Of a stretch of DNA of 64,000 nucleotides, positions 1 to 12,681 are shown one piece after another. Each line of letters begins with the position of its first letter. The first letter of the stretch is position 1. The position numbers and the translations under genes are program-made. The stretch is from positions 3,358,166 to 3,422,165 of the forward strand of contig NC_135778.1 in NCBI RefSeq assembly GCF_028453695.1, read 5' to 3'. The notes beneath the pieces were generated by a model. It was not told the DNA's origin. It did no database searches and saw only the letters and a list, made by a program, of their open reading frames with translations. The stretch is from Augochlora pura (lineage: Eukaryota; Arthropoda; Insecta; Hymenoptera; Halictidae).

Positions 1-460
1 GCGCGCGGTGCCCCTCTCAACTGCTGCGAAGAGAGAGCGACATCGGAAAGATATTAGGGCGACTTTCGCGAGACCATCCCCCCTTCCCACGGTTCCGCGA
101 CCATCGGGGAAACCATGCGATTCCATGTCGCCGGATACTTTTCTCGGTTCCCGATGGTTTCCCGGACGACAGTTTGACCGAGTTGCATGGGGCACGCTCC
201 GCGGACCCGGAAACTTCTCGCGGAATTATGGCAGGAGGGTGTGTGCGCTCTCGCTGTGAAAATCTCGTGTCGCCGAGCCGCGCCGAGCCCGCGCCGCGGC
301 GTCTCGCGTCCTCGAGAATGTCTCGGAGCGTAATTTTATAATGGCGGGGAGAGAAGAGCAGAGAAGAGAGTCCCGTTTCTAGCCCGTCTGCGCCTCGTCT
401 CCGGCAGGTTTCTGACCCGAACCTGATCCCGAAGTTGCCCCGAACTCGGCTCATCCCCCT

Positions 461-581
461 CCCCCCCTCTCTCTCTTCTCTTCTCTTTGCCGCTCTTCTC
501 TCTACCTCTCTGTCTCTTTACCTCTTTACCCTCTACCTCTCTCTCTCTCTCTTCTCTAAATGTCTCTATCCTTCTCTCTCT

Positions 582-625
<44 letters not shown>

Positions 626-955
626 TCTCTAAATGTCTCTATCCTTCTCTCTCTCTCTTCTCTCTACCTCTCTCAATCTTTTCTCTATCTCTCTACCTCT
701 CTAACTCTCTCTCTCCCTCTCTCTTCTCCCTATCTCTCTCTCACTCTTCTCTCTATTCCTCTACCTCTCCCAATCTTCTCTCTATCTCTCTACCTCTCTC
801 TACTCTCTCGTCTCTTTATCCTTCTACCTTTCTATCTCTCTCTATCTCTCACTACTCTCTCGTTTCTTTATACTTCCACCTTTCTATCTCTCTCTCTACC
901 TCTACTCCCTCTCTCCATCTTTCTCTTTCCCCCTCTCCTTCTCTTTCTCGCGTGG
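461..955. repeat. Long polypyrimidine (CT-rich) tract with internal duplication
   Basis: Almost pure C/T on the + strand for about 500 bases. A 37-base block with tctctaaatgtctctatcct occurs twice (near 553 and 628), showing local slippage or duplication. Open frames across it are Leu/Ser low-complexity artefacts. Confidence 0.9.
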
Positions 956-1418
956 TCTCCCCGAAGCCGACTTCAACCAGGCTTCGGTTTACCTTCTTGC
1001 CGGCGCAGCACGCCTTCCCGGCCGGTTAACTCAATTACCCGATGCACCGTAACGAAATATTTCCTGAAAATTATATCCTTTTCTCCGCTCACCCCACCCG
1101 GAGCATACCGCGATCGGGTTACGGCCGGGGCTCAATGATCCGAGCGCGTTTTTAAACAATAGTCATTAGCCCCGCAGCCGCGGAAGAACCGTGCGCGAAC
1201 GCCGCCGTCGTTTTTTACGGCCGACGGATTCGCGAGCGCGGACTGTACAACGATCCTTGTGGCTCGCGATCATTGGTTCGATGACTTTGGCGATGATTAA
1301 CTCGTCCGATAATTGGGGCAGTTCTTTTGAAAGTTTAATTGGTGATCCAGGGGCGGTCTGATATAAATACTTTGAATTCTTAAGCGTAATATAGCTTTAG
1401 GTATAGTTTAATTACTCC

Positions 1419-1515
1419 GAGTAATTTCTGAATGATTTATTTTTGTCCGAGTAATGTCTGAATAATTTATTTTTGTCTGAGTAATTTCTGAATAATTGAT
1501 CTTTGTCTGAATAAT
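1419..1515. repeat. 30-bp tandem repeat, about 3.2 copies
   Basis: Units begin gagtaatttctgaatgattt at 1419, 1449 and 1479 and end ttttgtc, with a partial fourth. Confidence 0.85.
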
Positions 1516-3547
1516 TATTTAACTGTATGATTTATTATATATATGTTTAAATACAAGGCTATTGCTTGTATTATTGCTAACGATTATTGCTTGTCATTTC
1601 TATAGATAGAAATGAATTGTTGAAACCGACACGGTTCCATTCTTATTTATAAATGCAATTTCAGGCGTTACTTATTAATTGTCGTTTAATTGGCCGCGAT
1701 TATTTATTCGGTGGAACGCATCGGGCGCGTTATAGTGGTATTTAATCGCTTCGAGCGATATCGTTTTAGTTCAGGAAGACAGATACTGGTTCTTCGAGAA
1801 TAATAAATGAAACTTGATATTTATTTAACGATAAATGAAATATCGCCTAGATTCGTAGGAAAAATGACGCTTTTTTTGCAAAAGTACGAAATGATTTGTA
1901 ATTCGACCTTCCTTAAAATATGATATAATAATACGAATTTGATAGTAAGAAAGAAGGTAATAGATAAATTATCCGCGAAGAATTTTTATTCGTCGCGTTA
2001 GATCGAGCCGTCCGGAAGAAACTGGACACCGTAAAAATTCTGATTGCTAGCTTTCCGAGCAGCTTTCGTAAAAAGCGACGCTGAAACACGATCTCGCCGA
2101 AGCTGTCCTGTCGCACTCTTTTTTTCCAGTCGCAGACACTCGCGATACGCGTGAAAGAATAGACCACGCACTTTTGTCCTGAAACAAAAAAACAAGCAAA
2201 AAAAAAAGAACAAAAAATATAGAAGAATTAACAACAATGTGGGCGGCGATATTCGCGCAACAATTGCCGGGGGTTTTAATCCTGTCAGAATTATTACAAC
2301 CGTTCGTTGTCGGTAAAGCAAGGCTGGCATTGTTGCGAGCGGAAAGAGTTTGTTACGGTTGTTTATCAGCGCCGCGTTAACGGAGTGAAAGAGTAAACAC
2401 GGTTCTATTCAGCAGAAATTTTCCGTGGCGCCGCGCGAGTTCGTTCGTTTCTCTCTTTCTTTTTTTCGTCTAATTTCTGACCGACAATTAAACGCGCAGT
2501 CGCTGCACGTCACCTATTTGTTCATCTCGCATTGTGCCGCGTGCTTCTTGTAGACCCTTCGATTTTCATCGCAAATGAGGGTTACAATGAAACAATTATA
2601 TTATACAACAATTGAAAATTTTACAATAATTAATGAGCGAAATATGGAGCAACGAAGTCAGCAAAAGGATCTAAGAATTTTTAATTGATTGAAACTAATG
2701 GACAGTGTGATTATTTTCGCAAGTGTACGATTGACGGTATTTGTAAAAAAATTCCGCGTTTTATTTAACAATTTTTCCAAACAAGTTTATCTAATTTAAT
2801 TGTCGATAATTGAGTAACGAAGTCGGATCACAAAAGACCCGGTAACTAAATAATTTCTATTTTGCATGAAATATTGAGTACGTTTAAAGAGTTTTAAAAA
2901 TGCTGCGGTATTAATCCTAATTCATTTAAATGATTATAGAAATAAATAAATATACACGTAGCCCCAGAAGCTTACAGTGAGTGCAAAATTCTTATTATGC
3001 ATAAAAATCCAACGACGACTGTCATATTAACATGACTACCGTAAAGAACTAATAAGAGAAAATTATTCGCATTTTTTAAATAAAAAGTAAGAAAAAGAAG
3101 ATGCGATTGGAGTAAACAATGAAAAATTATTTAAGCCACTGTACACAGAAAATGAGACTCTTGATAGATGTTAATGCCAGAGGACCGATAATTAACTCCT
3201 TCAATTTTATATTCGTCCATAATCAAAATTTCTCAATTTTAATCAAATACTTCAAATACAAATTCAAAATTAAAATATATTTCGTACAAACAATTACAAT
3301 AAATTTCACCGAACGAAATTCACCCGTGGCAGGAATTACGTGCAACAAGCCTGTTACCAGTGTCCCGGCGAACGTCTTCGCCAAGTAAATGCTGCGAAAA
3401 AGATCCCCCAGGATCATGGGTCCTCGCCGTTTTACCCAAATCGAGCTTCGGATCCCTCGGATCTGCCCTATCCGGTGGACGATGCGCAGCCCGGATCCAA
3501 TTAGGCGAGGATCGCGGGCTCCTAGCGACCCCGAAGAGAGCCAGTGG

Positions 3548-3597
3548 ATCCGTAAAGAGAGAGAGAGAAAAAGAGAGAGAGAGAGAGAGAAAGAGAC
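3548..3597. repeat. GA microsatellite
   Basis: Interrupted (GA)n run, gagagagagaaaaagagaga and onward; a second short one lies at 3781-3797. Confidence 0.9.
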
Positions 3598-5019
3598 GTC
3601 TGCCGTCTTGTCTAATTGGCGTAAAAAAGCAAAATTTCGTTGAAACTAGCGGAGCGGTTGTCAGCGCGGAAACGCGTTTATTCCGGGAGATCGGAAGGAT
3701 TGAAAGGAACTTTCGAATTTCCAGAGCGGAACTGCCGCGGCAGGGTGAAGAGAGGGACAGAGGGTTGCGAGGTTAAAAAAAGAGAGAGAGAGAGAGCCGC
3801 CAAGTCGCGCGGTTCGCCGAAAGTTTTTCATTTCGTTTAAACATTTCGTCGGTGTTTTATTCCCGGCAGGCCTTAGAAATCACGTAGCGCGGCGGCGACG
3901 GCCGTCGCCGAGGCGGTCGTATGAATGCCACCTAAGCCAATAAGAAGAAGGTAATTCCCAAGTAAGGAGCTTTGAGTTTGGTCGGGCGACTGCAGCGCCA
4001 ACATAATATGCGCGTCCGCCGAGCATAGCCGAGGGACGTTGATTCTCGTTCAAGTTTCCCCTGGCCCCGGGACCGATGGGCGCGCGCGCGGGTTGGAAAG
4101 GGGAGGGGGGGCGACGACGACAGAGACCGTAAGGAGAGGGAAGAAGAGGAGAGAGAGAGAGAACGGCGTCGCGGGATCGTGGGACGGCGCGCAGGGCTGC
4201 TAAATCGTGGCAGAAACGCATAATACCACGGCGAAAAAGGGTTATTCGTTGCCGCGCCGTATTCTCCGTATAAACGGCGAACGACGGTTTAATAAAACCA
4301 GACCGAGTCCATTCTGGTAACGCGAAGTGAAACGGCGAACGGCGGGCTTTTATGCCGCTGAAGCCTCGCAATATCGACAGAGGCCTGGAGGCCGCCGCCG
4401 CCGCCGCGCGTTTTTCTTTTTTTCACGGCTTTAGAAACGGCCCGGCAACTTTAAATGTTTGTCGCGTAATGCGCCTCTTGTTGATCGCGCTGAATCGAGC
4501 GCTGCGACGCCGCGGAATAACCTTGTCGCTGTAACGCTCCGCGGGACCGTTCGTTTGGGAAAAGGTAACCGAACGCTCGTTGATCCGTCGTTAACCCCCT
4601 TGAACGACAATTTATTTTCAGTCGGCACTGCTCTGGCAGACGATTTAATATTAAATAAATTAATAATTTTCTTAGTTTTTTGTTTTTATTTTTAAACTAA
4701 TTTCGACGAAATCGATTTAAATGATTTATACGAATTACATTCCAACGGTAACTAGAAGCATGCGCGCGAGTATATCAAAGCAATCGATATGACTTACAGA
4801 TACTGCTCTCATAAAAAGCATCAGACCTCGATCATTTCTTCTGGCGAGTCCTGCTCGTCATTGTCAGTTTGTTCGGGAAAGTTTATGACGAGCTGGACTC
4901 GTCATTTCCGTTCAAGTGGTTGATGTAACAATGCAGGGAGGAATATTTAAAGAGGAACGGATGGAGTCAAGAAGGTATAAATCGGTTGAGGGATAGTGCG
5001 AAAGATGTAGATTCAAGAC

Positions 5020-5615
5020 TGAGAAATAAAGATACAGAAGCGGTTCCGCAAGGCGGCACAGTCAAAATTTAACCCGCGGAAAATAAAAATCTGGGATCTC
5101 CCGGAGTACCTGTGGAGGGAAGGCAGAGGATGCCAGAAATTAGTAGCGAGAGCGAGACGTGGAAATATGGAAAGATGGAGCGGGTATTGGGAGAAAGAAG
5201 AAGAAAGAAACTGGGACCGGTGTGGGGAGAAGTTTGGTACTTTCGAGCATCTCGTAAGAGATTGCAGGAAAACGGAAAGGGGAGTGGTGATCGAGGAGGT
5301 AGTAACCGGTAGAAAGAGCGAGAAGGTGGAGGAATGGCTGGGCAAGATAGAGAGAAAGAGAAAAGGAAGGGCGAAGGAGATAGCTTTATTAGGATTTTAG
5401 GGTGAGAAGCGAAAGATAAATCAAAGGCATAGCAGGTGTAATAGAGGGGGGTGGGTAGATGGTAGAAACGATTTTTGGTTAGGAGATATAAGAGATAAGT
5501 GGGTGAATGAGAATGTATGTAATGAATGAATGGTTAAGATAGTAATGTAAAGTTAGGTTTTTGTAAGCCAAGTCCAATTTCTCGGCCGTGAGGCTGGAAA
5601 TAAATATATATGTAA
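5020..5615 (+). mobile_element. 3' fragment of an R1-like non-LTR retrotransposon (LINE)
   Basis: One frame runs to a stop at 5400 and reads KFNPRKIKIWDLPEYLW, then ERWSGYWEKEEERNWDRCGE, FGTFEHLVRDCRK and a Lys/Arg-rich end. The Cys-x2-Cys-like/His/Cys cluster after an ERYW-type motif is typical of the pol C-terminus in R1/I-type LINEs of ants and bees; here the first Cys pair is reduced to one Cys. About 150 bases of 3' UTR follow, ending in a conserved tail with a hairpin and aaataaatatata. The element is 5'-truncated and a stop lies upstream at about 5020. Confidence 0.75.
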
Positions 5616-6037
5616 CAATGCGCGATTGCTAGACCCTTGTCGCACCGTTTTACAATGATCACGACTTGTTCGATTCTTCGAACCTCGAGGGAGGAAAAGG
5701 AAACCACCCCTAATCGCATCTACCCCTAATCGAACGTCTCGACGCTTTCTATTAGACGACAAATGACACTTTTCAAATTATAACTTTGAATTATCCCCCT
5801 CAAATCATTCCAAGTTTAATTATTAAGTAATTTTTTTACTGTTCGCAAAATATTAAAGTAATTCAGCGATGGCATTCTCCTTCAGCTCATCTTTAATCTA
5901 AAAATATACGTATGCTACCATCCTGAGTTTTTCTGACACCTTAACGAATTATACAATAATGACTAATTTCAAACGATTTTATATTTAAAATAAAACATCA
6001 CTTCACATACACAATATTTTATATTATATATAGAATA

Positions 6038-6387
6038 AAATTCGCGTGCATTGAACTCGCAACAAAAATTGGAGAGCGAAAGGCGTTGTTCAGCTTTTTT
6101 TCAAACTAGTCGCTGCACTGGTCCGCGCTAAAATGCGATGAAAAAAAAACAAGCAAATATCAAAGTTATTCCGCAGCTTCTCTATTTCCCGTTAAAACTA
6201 AAATAACGATGCTCTAATACGATTATAATCGATATTATTTGAAATCGTGGCACAACTTCGATATTTGCTCGTTTCACGTTGCATTTTGGCGCAGATCGCT
6301 GCTGTGACTAACTTTTGAAAAAAAAAAAAAATTGAATAACCCCTTTCGTTGTCCAATTTTTGTAGCGAGTTCAATGCACGCGAATTT
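6038..6387. mobile_element. Long-armed inverted-repeat (fold-back) element
   Basis: The ends are inverted copies: aaattcgcgtgcattgaact from 6038 and its complement ending at 6387. The arms continue inward for roughly 150 bases with moderate mismatch (caaaaattgga, gcgaaagg, a poly-T run, aaactagtcgctgca, cgctaaaatgc, gcaaatat). No coding capacity is present. It is a non-autonomous DNA element whose family I cannot name. Confidence 0.7.
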
Positions 6388-6429
6388 CGTTTCCACGGAC
6401 ACGTATCCATAAAAATCACTGCGCAGCAC

Positions 6430-6604
6430 AGCTAGTGCTTTGTAAAAATTGTGATATTGAATAATAGAAGAATCCTATTGCAATGCTATTTCTATCATCA
6501 TTGTTGAATCAATAATATTACTGTGTTCGGTTATCTTTCTAATAAAAATAGAGGAAATAAAAATAGATTCGCTTCGGTGTCGCTACTCGAGCGCAAAGGG
6601 TTAA
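6430..6604. mobile_element. Possible decayed TTAA-type repeat
   Basis: Only the right end ctcgagcgcaaagggTTAA is recognisable, identical in style to the 'CCCTTTGC' subfamily. The left limit given is a guess from the usual element size. Confidence 0.3.
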
Positions 6605-8908
6605 TAGTTTGTGTTTCTATACCGAAGTCATATTCGAGGGTAACTTTTACTTGTTTCATTGATTCGCATTAATTATATCCAGGAATAATGCCGCAATTAT
6701 ATGGCGCGTAAAAACAACCGTATCATTTCGCAACTGTCCTAATTGGATTGCAAAGTTACGCGCGGCCGGTGGCCGACACACGGTAATTAACTTCTCATGT
6801 TTTTAAAGGCGCGGTAAAACTCGGTGAAAAAACTGTTGCGTATAGGTTTGTTGAACATCTCGCGTTGCTTGTACATTTCACTTGTAGATTTCGGTATATT
6901 CAAGACACCGCTTGCTCCTCTCTATCTCCAGATTTATATTTTCATGTAATTCGGTATATCCATACATTGGTTATACATGCAAAAATTCGAAAATTCTTAA
7001 ATTTTAAATTCTTAATTTCGAAAATTCTTAATTTGAATTTGTAAGAAAAATAACATGCTATTCTACACAACTTTATTACACTCTTAGCTCTTTTATTACA
7101 AAATTACAAACATTATCAACCATTAATACCGCAAACTATACAACGAATTAATTACGATTAATAATTAACAAGTAATTTATAAATTGTTTAAACTCAATTG
7201 TTGAATTTTTAATTGCGCAAATGTAATTATATTTAAGAGACAAACTGAGCTCGTAGTGAGCTAATTCATCGGTACGCCACCTTTGCCCCAGCAGTGCTCC
7301 AGATAGCATAATTTTTCTCGAATCCATAGAACTTGTTTCCCCGGGACGTTTTCTTTCCGATCGATACGTAAATCGACCGCAGTTCAATGAATGTATTAAC
7401 ATAATTCCGTTTGGAATCGCGACACGAATCGTTCCTCGATCTCGCCGCGGAATTGTCAATCGCGCTCGGCCCCGCAGCTTCGCGCCTCTTATAATCTGCC
7501 TACGATATTGAAAACAAGACCGGCGCTATGCAAAACCGAGCGTCGGCATGGTGTTCGATAACACGGTCCCCCGTGCTGGGCCACCAGCGACTGATTATCG
7601 AGCAGATGATAAATCTTCGGCCGGGTGCCGTTTCATCGGCGACACATTTCACCGGCAGACACACGGAATCCCTGCGGAAAGTCGCGACAAACCATTTGCG
7701 GGTCGTTTCGCATCGATTCGCCCGCGTTCTATCGTTGTGTCCGTTTGTTCCGTCCCGAAGGAACAATCACCTGGAGTTTCTGCCGATGGGGTTTATGACG
7801 CGAGGAAGGTTATTTTTTAGAAGAAGACCCTTTTCACATCTGACGACCAGAAGCATGCTAATTTCATTCCCGTCTTCCTCAATAACCATTGCGTGTCATA
7901 AAGTTAAGATTTCTAAGAGAACTGCCTAATAGCATTTTCGAAGCCCACAGCTGAGAGACAGCTGAGACAGATTCTATTTGTTGATATCTAGTTTTGTTAG
8001 AAATGAATTTAATTCATATATTAAATTTATTATTTAATTATTTTAATAATATTTATAAATTAAAAATTATTTTTATCTCAGTCTCCCGGTCGAGACATCG
8101 CAAGTTGAGTCACTCAGTCTCCAACGTCGAGCTGAACCGTTAACACATTAAAGACGGGGGATCTTAACGAAAGTATGTTAGAATTTGAACAACCGAACAG
8201 CTTCAAACCACAAAACATACTAAATACAAATGTCAAGTGGCGCATGGATTGCGCAATGTGGTTGCAAACCGTACTAATACGACTCCCGCCTTTAAGCTAC
8301 AGTCGAGATAAATCGTAGTACTACGACGCCAGCCTTTGATGTGTAAACAAACAACATCGTACGCGCAACCACTGCTCTACCATTCGAATCCAATACCCAA
8401 TATTAATTCAGCGGTTAATATATCCGCAACACCGGCATCGCGCGTCCTGCAACGGTTCAATCGGGGCCTTAAAACCCCGGAAGGATGAAAAACCACCGAC
8501 GCGTCGATATCCTAGTGCTAGCATCGCAATTCACCGTCCGTCCTCCCGGCCGCGCTACTTCGCGTCTCTCGCTTGGATCAAGCGTGCGCGAGCAAACATT
8601 TGCCTGCAGTCGTTTATGTTGGCCCGTGTGTTCCTCGTGTTTGGACAGGGGCCCGGAGGTGCTCTCGCTGTTTTTCCGGCGAGAAAAGACAAAACGGTGT
8701 GCGCGCCCGCCCGCCGCCCGATCGAGCAAAAAAATATGTTTTCGCTGGCCGGTGAACGCGCGCGCGCCGCTGTTCGCCCGCGTGGTATAGCGGACGGCCA
8801 TTTTCTTAATTGACGCGATATTTTTGCGGAGAAACGGCGCGCGGCCGAAGAGGAAATTCGTGTCGCGCGCGCGCTTGTTCGCTGCCGCTAAAAGGCAAGA
8901 TAGCCTAC

Positions 8909-9459
8909 TTAACCCCTTCCCGTGCCAGTTAGCTCGACGAAACTCGGGTCCGAGCGGTCCGCATCAACGCGCGCTAAACAGACCAGACTGATGTTTGTAA
9001 ACAGTCGCAATACGATCCGAAATGTAGATGCCCGCAATGTCTGTGATATAGTCAATTTTACGCGATACTAAAATATCACGGCCCTCACTACACACTTTTG
9101 TTCCTTGCATTTTGAAGGGGTTTCTTAAATTTTAATAATTGAACTGCTTCGTAACAGCAACGACAAGAATCGCGACTAACTGTTCCGAGGTACTGCGAGG
9201 AACTAACATTCGGTCGCGAGCGTAACGGGCAAAAAATCAGTCCGCGAGCTCGGCTTGTTATGTTTACGTTTGGCCCAAGTATGTGCTCGCGACACAGACT
9301 CGCGATGTTTACGTTTGGCCCAAGTATCTGTTCGCGAGTCTGACTCGCGATGTTTATGTTTAGCCCAAGTAACTGTTCGCGAGTCTTACTCGCGATATTC
9401 ATGTTTGGGCAAAAATCTTCAGCGCGAGTCTGACTCGCTAAAGTACGGGAAGGGGTTAA
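8909..9459. mobile_element. TTAA-flanked MITE, piggyBac-like, with internal 45-bp repeats
   Basis: The block is bounded by TTAA on both sides with inverted ends TTAACCCCTTCCCGT. Bases 9256-9435 hold four 45-base units, each with the near-palindrome CGCGAGTCTGACTCGCG. TTAA target sites and CCC-starting ends are known features of piggyBac elements; no transposase frame is present, so this is non-autonomous. A 315-base open frame across the repeats is a by-product of the 45-base period. Confidence 0.7.
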
Positions 9460-10180
9460 TTGGCCAAACGGCCTTGACCGAACCGGGTCACCACGATTCC
9501 CCGAGTCCGCCGCCGCCGCCGCGTAAAGCGCTTGGGCCTTTTTACACGCGGCGGATCCATTTGTCGTAAAAAAATAATGGCGCCCTTAATCCCGATACTA
9601 CTCGGCCCCGTAAAAAAATTATGCGCTCGCTTGAGAGCCATTTAAATTCTTCATCCGAGACACACCGTGTACCACCACTCCCCCCCACCGATCACTTCCC
9701 CGGTAATTCTCGCGTTAACCGATCGAACCGAGGCGTTCCGCGGATTAAAGCTACCGAGAATATAATTAAAGCCCGATATTTTATTATCTTTCCGCACAGA
9801 ATGTTTCAGTCTTATTTTCGGCTTACACATTTTTACTCCGCCGTGTTCTCCCGTTCCGTAAATATTGAAGCGGGCCGCGTTTTATTTCAATTCGATCGCG
9901 CTCCGTTGTTTTTCACGAAGGAACTCACTCCTGCGCGCGTATACGTACACTCTATCCGACCACCTTTTCCGTTCCGATCGGTCTTTTTTAACTTCGTATC
10001 CCCCCGCCGCCGACATGGTTTTTCATTGCTTTTTAAAAATACGACCGGTCCGCTTTCCATTTTATTCCCGCTTCCCTCGTCCACGGCGAAAAACGTTTAC
10101 GAACGGGTAACCATCGATCATTCTGTTATATTGTTTTTTAACCTCGTACGCATTGCTTTCGATATTCTACCTTGATTCTT

Positions 10181-10228
<48 letters not shown>
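10181..10228. repeat. CT microsatellite
   Basis: Near-perfect (TC)n of about 45 bases. A shorter CT run lies at 11504-11529. Confidence 0.95.
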
Positions 10229-10231
<3 letters not shown>

Positions 10232-10949
10232 CGAACGGGAGAAAAAAAAATTGGAAAATTGCGAAATGAAAATGTACTGGTGAAAGGGAAAGCTTTTTGG
10301 TCGGAGGGTGATCGAAAGGGGCGGGGGGTATTGCGCCGACTTCGACAAATGTAAAATAATGTTAGGGGGGCGTGCGATCGAGCGAGAGCGCGCTCGTTGG
10401 ACTTTTCGAGATCGCGAGAATCGTGGAATCGCCGGGGGGTGAGGAGAGAGGGTGCGGAGGTGGGGGTTCGGGATCGATGCTCTCCGTGTTCGAATAACCG
10501 TGCGGCCAATTGTATTTTTCTCTGTCTATGCAGAACGCGTCTACGGTAATAGCACCGGCACGTTTCATTTACCTCGAAAATTGCGGCCGAGGAGAGAGAC
10601 AGAGAGAGAGAGGAGGGAAAAAAAATCGTTCGCCACAACGCGGTTATAAAATTCTCGCCAGCCCTTACGCCCCGGGTCGGCGGTTCGCTCACGTTCGATG
10701 GTGAATGCGTCATAACGTCTCGAGCACGTACACTGTACTTGTTAGAATGATTTAGGATTTAGGCTTCCTCCGTCCTCGCGGTCTCTCCCGGTGCTCGAAT
10801 TACGAACGCCGCGCACGGTTGTCGGATGACTCTGGAAAAAGATCCGCGAGCGAACCGTAAACATTTCATAATAACCGGATCCTTGTGGAAAATGAAAATC
10901 CTCGGTCGTCGCAAACAGTGGTTGAACGAGACCTCGCGTTCGTCCTTAG

Positions 10950-11159
10950 TTAACCCTTTGCGCTCGAAGCTGTTTCACCTATAAAATAATTTTTCTTACA
11001 GTATCTCCATTTTACGCGGCAAAGTGTATTTTATACATACGAAATTGTGACTCCTTAACAGTTTCACAGTTAACAATTCTTTTTCTGAATTTTGTTAGTA
11101 CAAACATTTTTGAACGCGGTAGAATAATTTTAGCGGTGCCTCAGAGTGCAAAGGGTTAA
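10950..11159. mobile_element. TTAA-flanked MITE, 'CCCTTTGC' subfamily
   Basis: This 210-base element has ends TTAACCCTTTGCGCTCGA and (inverted) TTAACCCTTTGCACTCTGA. The interior shares blocks with the copies at about 15700 and 18939: acagtatctccatttta, tgttagta and aataattttagcggtgcct. Confidence 0.75.
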
Positions 11160-12149
11160 AAGTAACTTCTAACCGGCTGCAATTTATATTATACATCATT
11201 TTCGTCCGATCGAAATCATCGAAAGAACAAACAATATCAAAGCGAGACTTTTTCATCCCGCGCTGGTCGCGCGTAGCTTTGTTTCCCGCGACCGTTCCAC
11301 GGTCCGATAATTTATCGAATGTTTACGTCAGAGGCGTTCAGCATTCATCGATTTTTATCCCGGAGGGCCGACACGCGTTGACCCGCATTGTTGCAAAATC
11401 GCAAGAAAAACCGAGAAGAAAAACACGCGTTGCCGCGATCAACTCCGGCCGTGATACACGCGCGTAGCCCGATCTCGTTTTCTTTCGTTTGCTCCTTTTT
11501 TTCTCTCTCTCTCTCTCCCTCTCTCTCTGTCGTGACGCATGGCTCTCTATCCAGAGATAACAGAACGATTACGCGCGAACGACGCGGCAGCCGAAGAACC
11601 TGTTCGGCCGGCTAAAATTAAATTTACGGTGGTCTCTTTTGCGCGCGTTATTTAGATGACGCGCTGTTAGCAGGACAAGAAAACGCGCGCGCGCGCGTGT
11701 ACGCATTATCGGCGCGTGCCTGCCGCCGTGAAAACCGGTTGAACCGTATCAGCTTTCCGACCGTCAATGAAATACACCGACTTCCTGGCCGGGCCGATCT
11801 GGGTCAACGAAATGACAGCCGTTTCCCGGGGAACTTCTTGTCACTCGTAATTTCACCCGGTAGATTAAATCGCCGCGGTTAAATGCCGCATCTTAATTGC
11901 ATCGTTCGTTCGACGATGATCACCGAAATACCACGAAACCTGATACGCGCGTCGCCTCTCGGACGGGCCACCCCACCCCCCGTTGACTATTCAGCCGAGA
12001 TGAAAGGACAGTTTATTTTGCTGCGTCGCTCCTGCTGATACCTTCGAGACGGCGAAGGTTTACGAAAGGTTCTACGCTTATTTTTGAAACGTTATGTATT
12101 ATATTACTATATATTATTAACTGTTAGAATTATTGGTATAATAATATAA

Positions 12150-12515
12150 TATAATATTAATAATGATCAAATTAATGAATTAATAATGAGGAGGAGGATG
12201 AATTAATAATGATCAAATTTATAATTCAATTATTGTTTCACACGCATTCGTTATAATTTTCTTTATAGTAATAGCTTTTATAATTGGAGGATTTGGTAAC
12301 TGATTAGTTCCATTAATAATTGGAGCTCCAGATATAGCGTTCCCTCGAATAAATAGCATAAGATTTTGATTATTAATCCCATCGCTATTTATATGAATTT
12401 TAAATAATATTTTTAATTCAGGTTCAGGTACTAGATGAACTGTATACCCACCTCTATCATCAATTGAATATCACCTAACATTATCAGTTGACTTTACTAT
12501 TTTATTTTACGTTAA
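12150..12515 (+). pseudogene. cox1: Nuclear copy of mitochondrial cox1 (NUMT)
   Basis: From 12196 the + strand reads in one frame for about 105 codons in the invertebrate mitochondrial code (TGA = Trp, ATA = Met, AGA = Ser). It gives INNDQIYNSI, then [48 protein letters not shown] and SVDFT, an unmistakable internal piece of cytochrome c oxidase subunit I. In the nuclear code it is full of stops, so it cannot be expressed as such. Upstream, a short duplication of the gaattaataatga word precedes it. After about 12515 similarity is lost; AT-rich sequence to about 12670 may be more mitochondrial DNA but I could not place it. The surrounding GC-rich sequence and the different code argue for insertion into the nucleus. 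Confidence 0.9.
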
Positions 12516-12681
12516 ATCGAACTTACCTGTATCTATTTATAAAACACAGTGACTGAATATCACGAATTCCTTTAATAACACTGACATATTAAAACCAATG
12601 CATTATCATTTTAATATTCCATTAATCTCTCTGCTGTTTTATCATTAATTCGATCATTAATAGAGATCAAAGCGTATACCC

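Larger units (their letters stand above)
1..4930. other. Non-coding stretch, GC-rich and AT-rich blocks
   Basis: Apart from the CT tract, the 30-bp repeat and GA runs, I see no supportable gene. Bases 1000-1300 and 3360-4600 are GC-rich; 1350-3350 is AT-rich. Open frames here are shadows or low-complexity. Confidence 0.5.
5616..8908. other. Non-coding stretch between LINE fragment and first MITE
   Basis: It contains the fold-back element at 6038 and a possible TTAA relic ending at 6604. Bases 7440-7900 and 8430-8900 are GC-rich with overlapping open frames on both strands that carry no family signature. Confidence 0.45.
9460..12149. other. Non-coding stretch with CT microsatellites and one MITE
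   Basis: Mostly GC-rich sequence. Open frames near 9621-10175 and 10138-10713 overlap each other on opposite strands across a CT repeat and look random. Confidence 0.45.

Noticed and set aside
487..1138. Leu/Ser-rich open frames of 180-192 codons
   Set aside because: They are translations of a CT-rich tract open in several frames at once; no coding signal.
8770..8830. tRNA-like string gtggtatagcgg
   Set aside because: Resembles a tRNA D-arm (A box), but no acceptor stem pairing, anticodon stem or TPsiC arm follows.
9255..9569. Open frame with a repeated 15-residue unit (LCLRLAQV-like)
   Set aside because: The repeat arises because the MITE's internal DNA repeat is 45 bases, a multiple of three; the start codon is not ATG and the frame leaves the element into unrelated sequence.
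10138..10713. 191-codon minus-strand frame
   Set aside because: Its end is an (RE)n translation of the CT microsatellite and it overlaps open frames on the other strand.
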